DNA from: Verrucomicrobiota bacterium
GTDB taxonomy: Bacteria > Verrucomicrobiota > Verrucomicrobiia > Limisphaerales > JADLHS01
Length of the DNA: 8,313 bases
Assembly (NCBI GenBank): GCA_025360895.1
Contig: JANYBF010000307.1
Coordinates: 1-8,313, forward strand
Reading direction: 5' to 3'
The first letter of the stretch is position 1, and each line of letters opens with the position of its first letter. A program made the position numbers and the translations under genes. The notes below the pieces were generated by a model. It was not told the DNA's origin. It ran no database searches and was given only the letters and a program-made list of their open reading frames with translations. Positions 6,921 to 8,313 of this stretch are shown piece by piece.

Positions 6921-8313
6921 TCAAACCTTCTCCGGCACGACGAACGGTTTCCGGTAATCGCGCGTGCGCAACTGACTTGCCGCGTGGTTGCCGATGAAGC
7001 TCTCTTCCTTCACATCCACTTTCAATATTTCCCCGAGCGTGGCCGGCGTTTTCTTCAAGTCCACCTGGTTGGCGGCGAGATGCTCGTCCATGCGGCCCAG
7101 CATTTCAGCCATTTCCGGATTGTTCCGGACGGCTTCGCGCATTTGGTCGGGTGACTGTTTCTTGCCCAAACGATAGGAAATGTTGGCGGTGTGGCAGAGC
7201 GCGGCGGAAAGATGGCCGTCTTGGATGTCAGCGTTCAGATCGGTGTGCTTGCGGCTGCGGACGGCCTTGATGAAGTTGGCAAAGTGGTCGCCGCCTTCGC
7301 TGAATTTTTTGATCTCCTTGCCTGCCTTGTCGTACACGATGGCGGTTTCGTAGCTCGGGATAACCACCCGGCCGCCCTCGCAATCCACCACCACGCCGAT
7401 GCTGGCGCCTTCATAATTGCCCATCTTATCGGTAGTGCTGCTGGCAGGCAGGCCGCGCACTTCAAACAGGAGCGGGGCCTTTTTGTAGTTGTGGAGAACG
7501 ATCTGCGTGTTGGGCGTGGTACCATCGTCTTCGTAACCGAGTCGCCCACCGATGCTGAAGGAGGTGGGGGCAAGTTCGCTTTCGCCGAGCACCCAGCGCG
7601 CGATGTCCATTTGGTGAACGCCCTGGTTGCCGAGATCGCCGTTGCCGCTGGGCCAGACCCAGTGCCAGTCGTAGTGCAGTTTCTTGCGCATGAGCGGCAC
7701 CTTCTTGGGCGCCGGCCCGCACCACAGGTCGTAATCAATCGACGCCGGAATGACCAAGGGTTGATCCGCTTTGCCGATGCTGGCGCGGCGCTTGTAACAA
7801 AGCCCGCGGGCGCGGATGATTTTGCCGAGGTTGCCCGCGTTCAGCCAGGCGATGGCTTCCTGGAGGCCGACGCTGGAACGACACTGCGAACCGGTCTGGA
7901 CCATGTGGCCGTACTTGCGCGCGGCGGCAACGATCTGCCGGCCTTCAAAAATATTATGGGACACGGGTTTTTCCACGTAAACATCCTTGCCGGCTTGGAC
8001 GGCCCAAATCGTGCCGAGGGCGTGCCAGTGGTTCGGCGTGGCAAGACTCACGACGTCAATGTCCGGATTCTCCAGCAGTTTGCGAATGTCCTGGTAGCCG
8101 GTGACCGTTTCGCCCCGGTCTTTGAATTCCCTGACGCCCTTGTCCAGAACGTTCTGGTCCACGTCGCAGAGCGCGACAATGCGGACGCCCTTGAGGTCGC
8201 GGAAGCCAGAGATGTGGCTTTTGCCGCGTCCGTTATCGCGTTTATATGCACGAGGGCGATGATCAGCAGGCCGGGGTGGCCGCGCGTTACGCCGAGTATT
8301 TGAAAGCCGCCAC
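6921..8313 (-). CDS. Gfo/Idh/MocA family oxidoreductase (5' partial)
   Basis: This is an NAD(P)-dependent oxidoreductase of the type that acts on sugars or sugar-like polyols; the substrate cannot be told. Numbering from the GTG-encoded valine at 8160-8162 in ALCDVD, visible motifs are ATPNHWH (41-47), the family's VEKP with the catalytic-type lysine (K65), and GNQGVHQMDIARW with H183 as the likely active-site histidine. The C-terminal half carries the family's beta-sheet domain. The coding sequence continues upstream of 8162 (GRGKSHISGF, then VRIVALCDVD), so 8162 is not the start. The gene runs off the window. Before about 8230 the same frame no longer looks coding, and the expected first Rossmann strand (VxVAxIG before NGRG) is not readable; see findings. 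Many relatives carry a Tat signal, but that region is outside the window. It ends in a strong terminator and converges with the zinc-ribbon gene. Confidence 0.92.
   Translation of the reverse strand, partial: WRLSNTRRNARPPRPADHRPRAYKRDNGRGKSHISGFRDLKGVRIVALCDVDQNVLDKGVREFKDRGETVTGYQDIRKLLENPDIDVVSLATPNHWHALGTIWAVQAGKDVYVEKPVSHNIFEGRQIVAAARKYGHMVQTGSQCRSSVGLQEAIAWLNAGNLGKIIRARGLCYKRRASIGKADQPLVIPASIDYDLWCGPAPKKVPLMRKKLHYDWHWVWPSGNGDLGNQGVHQMDIARWVLGESELAPTSFSIGGRLGYEDDGTTPNTQIVLHNYKKAPLLFEVRGLPASSTTDKMGNYEGASIGVVVDCEGGRVVIPSYETAIVYDKAGKEIKKFSEGGDHFANFIKAVRSRKHTDLNADIQDGHLSAALCHTANISYRLGKKQSPDQMREAVRNNPEMAEMLGRMDEHLAANQVDLKKTPATLGEILKVDVKEESFIGNHAASQLRTRDYRKPFVVPEKV

Noticed and set aside
7191..8303. 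A 370-codon plus-strand frame opposite the oxidoreductase
   Set aside because: It is the antisense shadow of a GC-rich gene whose minus-strand product carries clear Gfo/Idh/MocA motifs; the antisense product has no recognisable domain.

Overview
The window most likely comes from a Verrucomicrobiota chromosome (Limisphaerales/Pedosphaera-like). The grounds are the C-terminal surface-protein domains of the large first gene, a Gfo/Idh/MocA oxidoreductase with a GNQGVHQMD motif of the kind common in Planctomycetes and Verrucomicrobia, and a dispersed palindromic repeat carrying GTAGCCGCCGACGT. This is a family-level impression; no search was run.

Layout: (1) 1-4106, + strand: a 5'-truncated giant RHS/YD-repeat protein. 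Its core is followed by an L,D-transpeptidase-like (Tlde1/DUF2778) domain and then by about 690 residues of Ig/Fn3/cohesin-like extracellular modules. (2) 4148-4795, +: a CpXC-type zinc protein, 41 bases downstream. (3) 4807-4912: a palindromic repeat (copy A) between convergent genes. (4) 4915-5490, -: a Uma2-family PD-(D/E)XK nuclease-like gene. (5) 5614-5719: repeat copy B, about 89 % identical to A and in the same orientation, so Uma2 is bracketed by direct repeats. (6) 5786-6133, +: a small CxxC reading region that looks broken by a frameshift at a C-run and a nonsense codon. (7) 6130-6780, +: a multi-zinc-ribbon membrane protein. (8) 6852-6892: a half-copy of the repeat (C) that forms a rho-independent terminator for the last gene. 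(9) 6921-8313, -: a Gfo/Idh/MocA oxidoreductase, 5' end outside the window, with a suspicious frame change near 8230-8245.

There is no single obvious operon. The RHS and CpXC genes are co-directional and close, so they may be co-transcribed. Uma2 stands alone between repeats. The zinc-ribbon gene and the oxidoreductase converge on the terminator-bearing repeat. The best leads are the unusual internal position of the toxin-like domain in the RHS protein, the AT-rich insert that carries it, and the repeat family with its terminator variant. No tRNA, rRNA, CRISPR array or transposase gene was seen.
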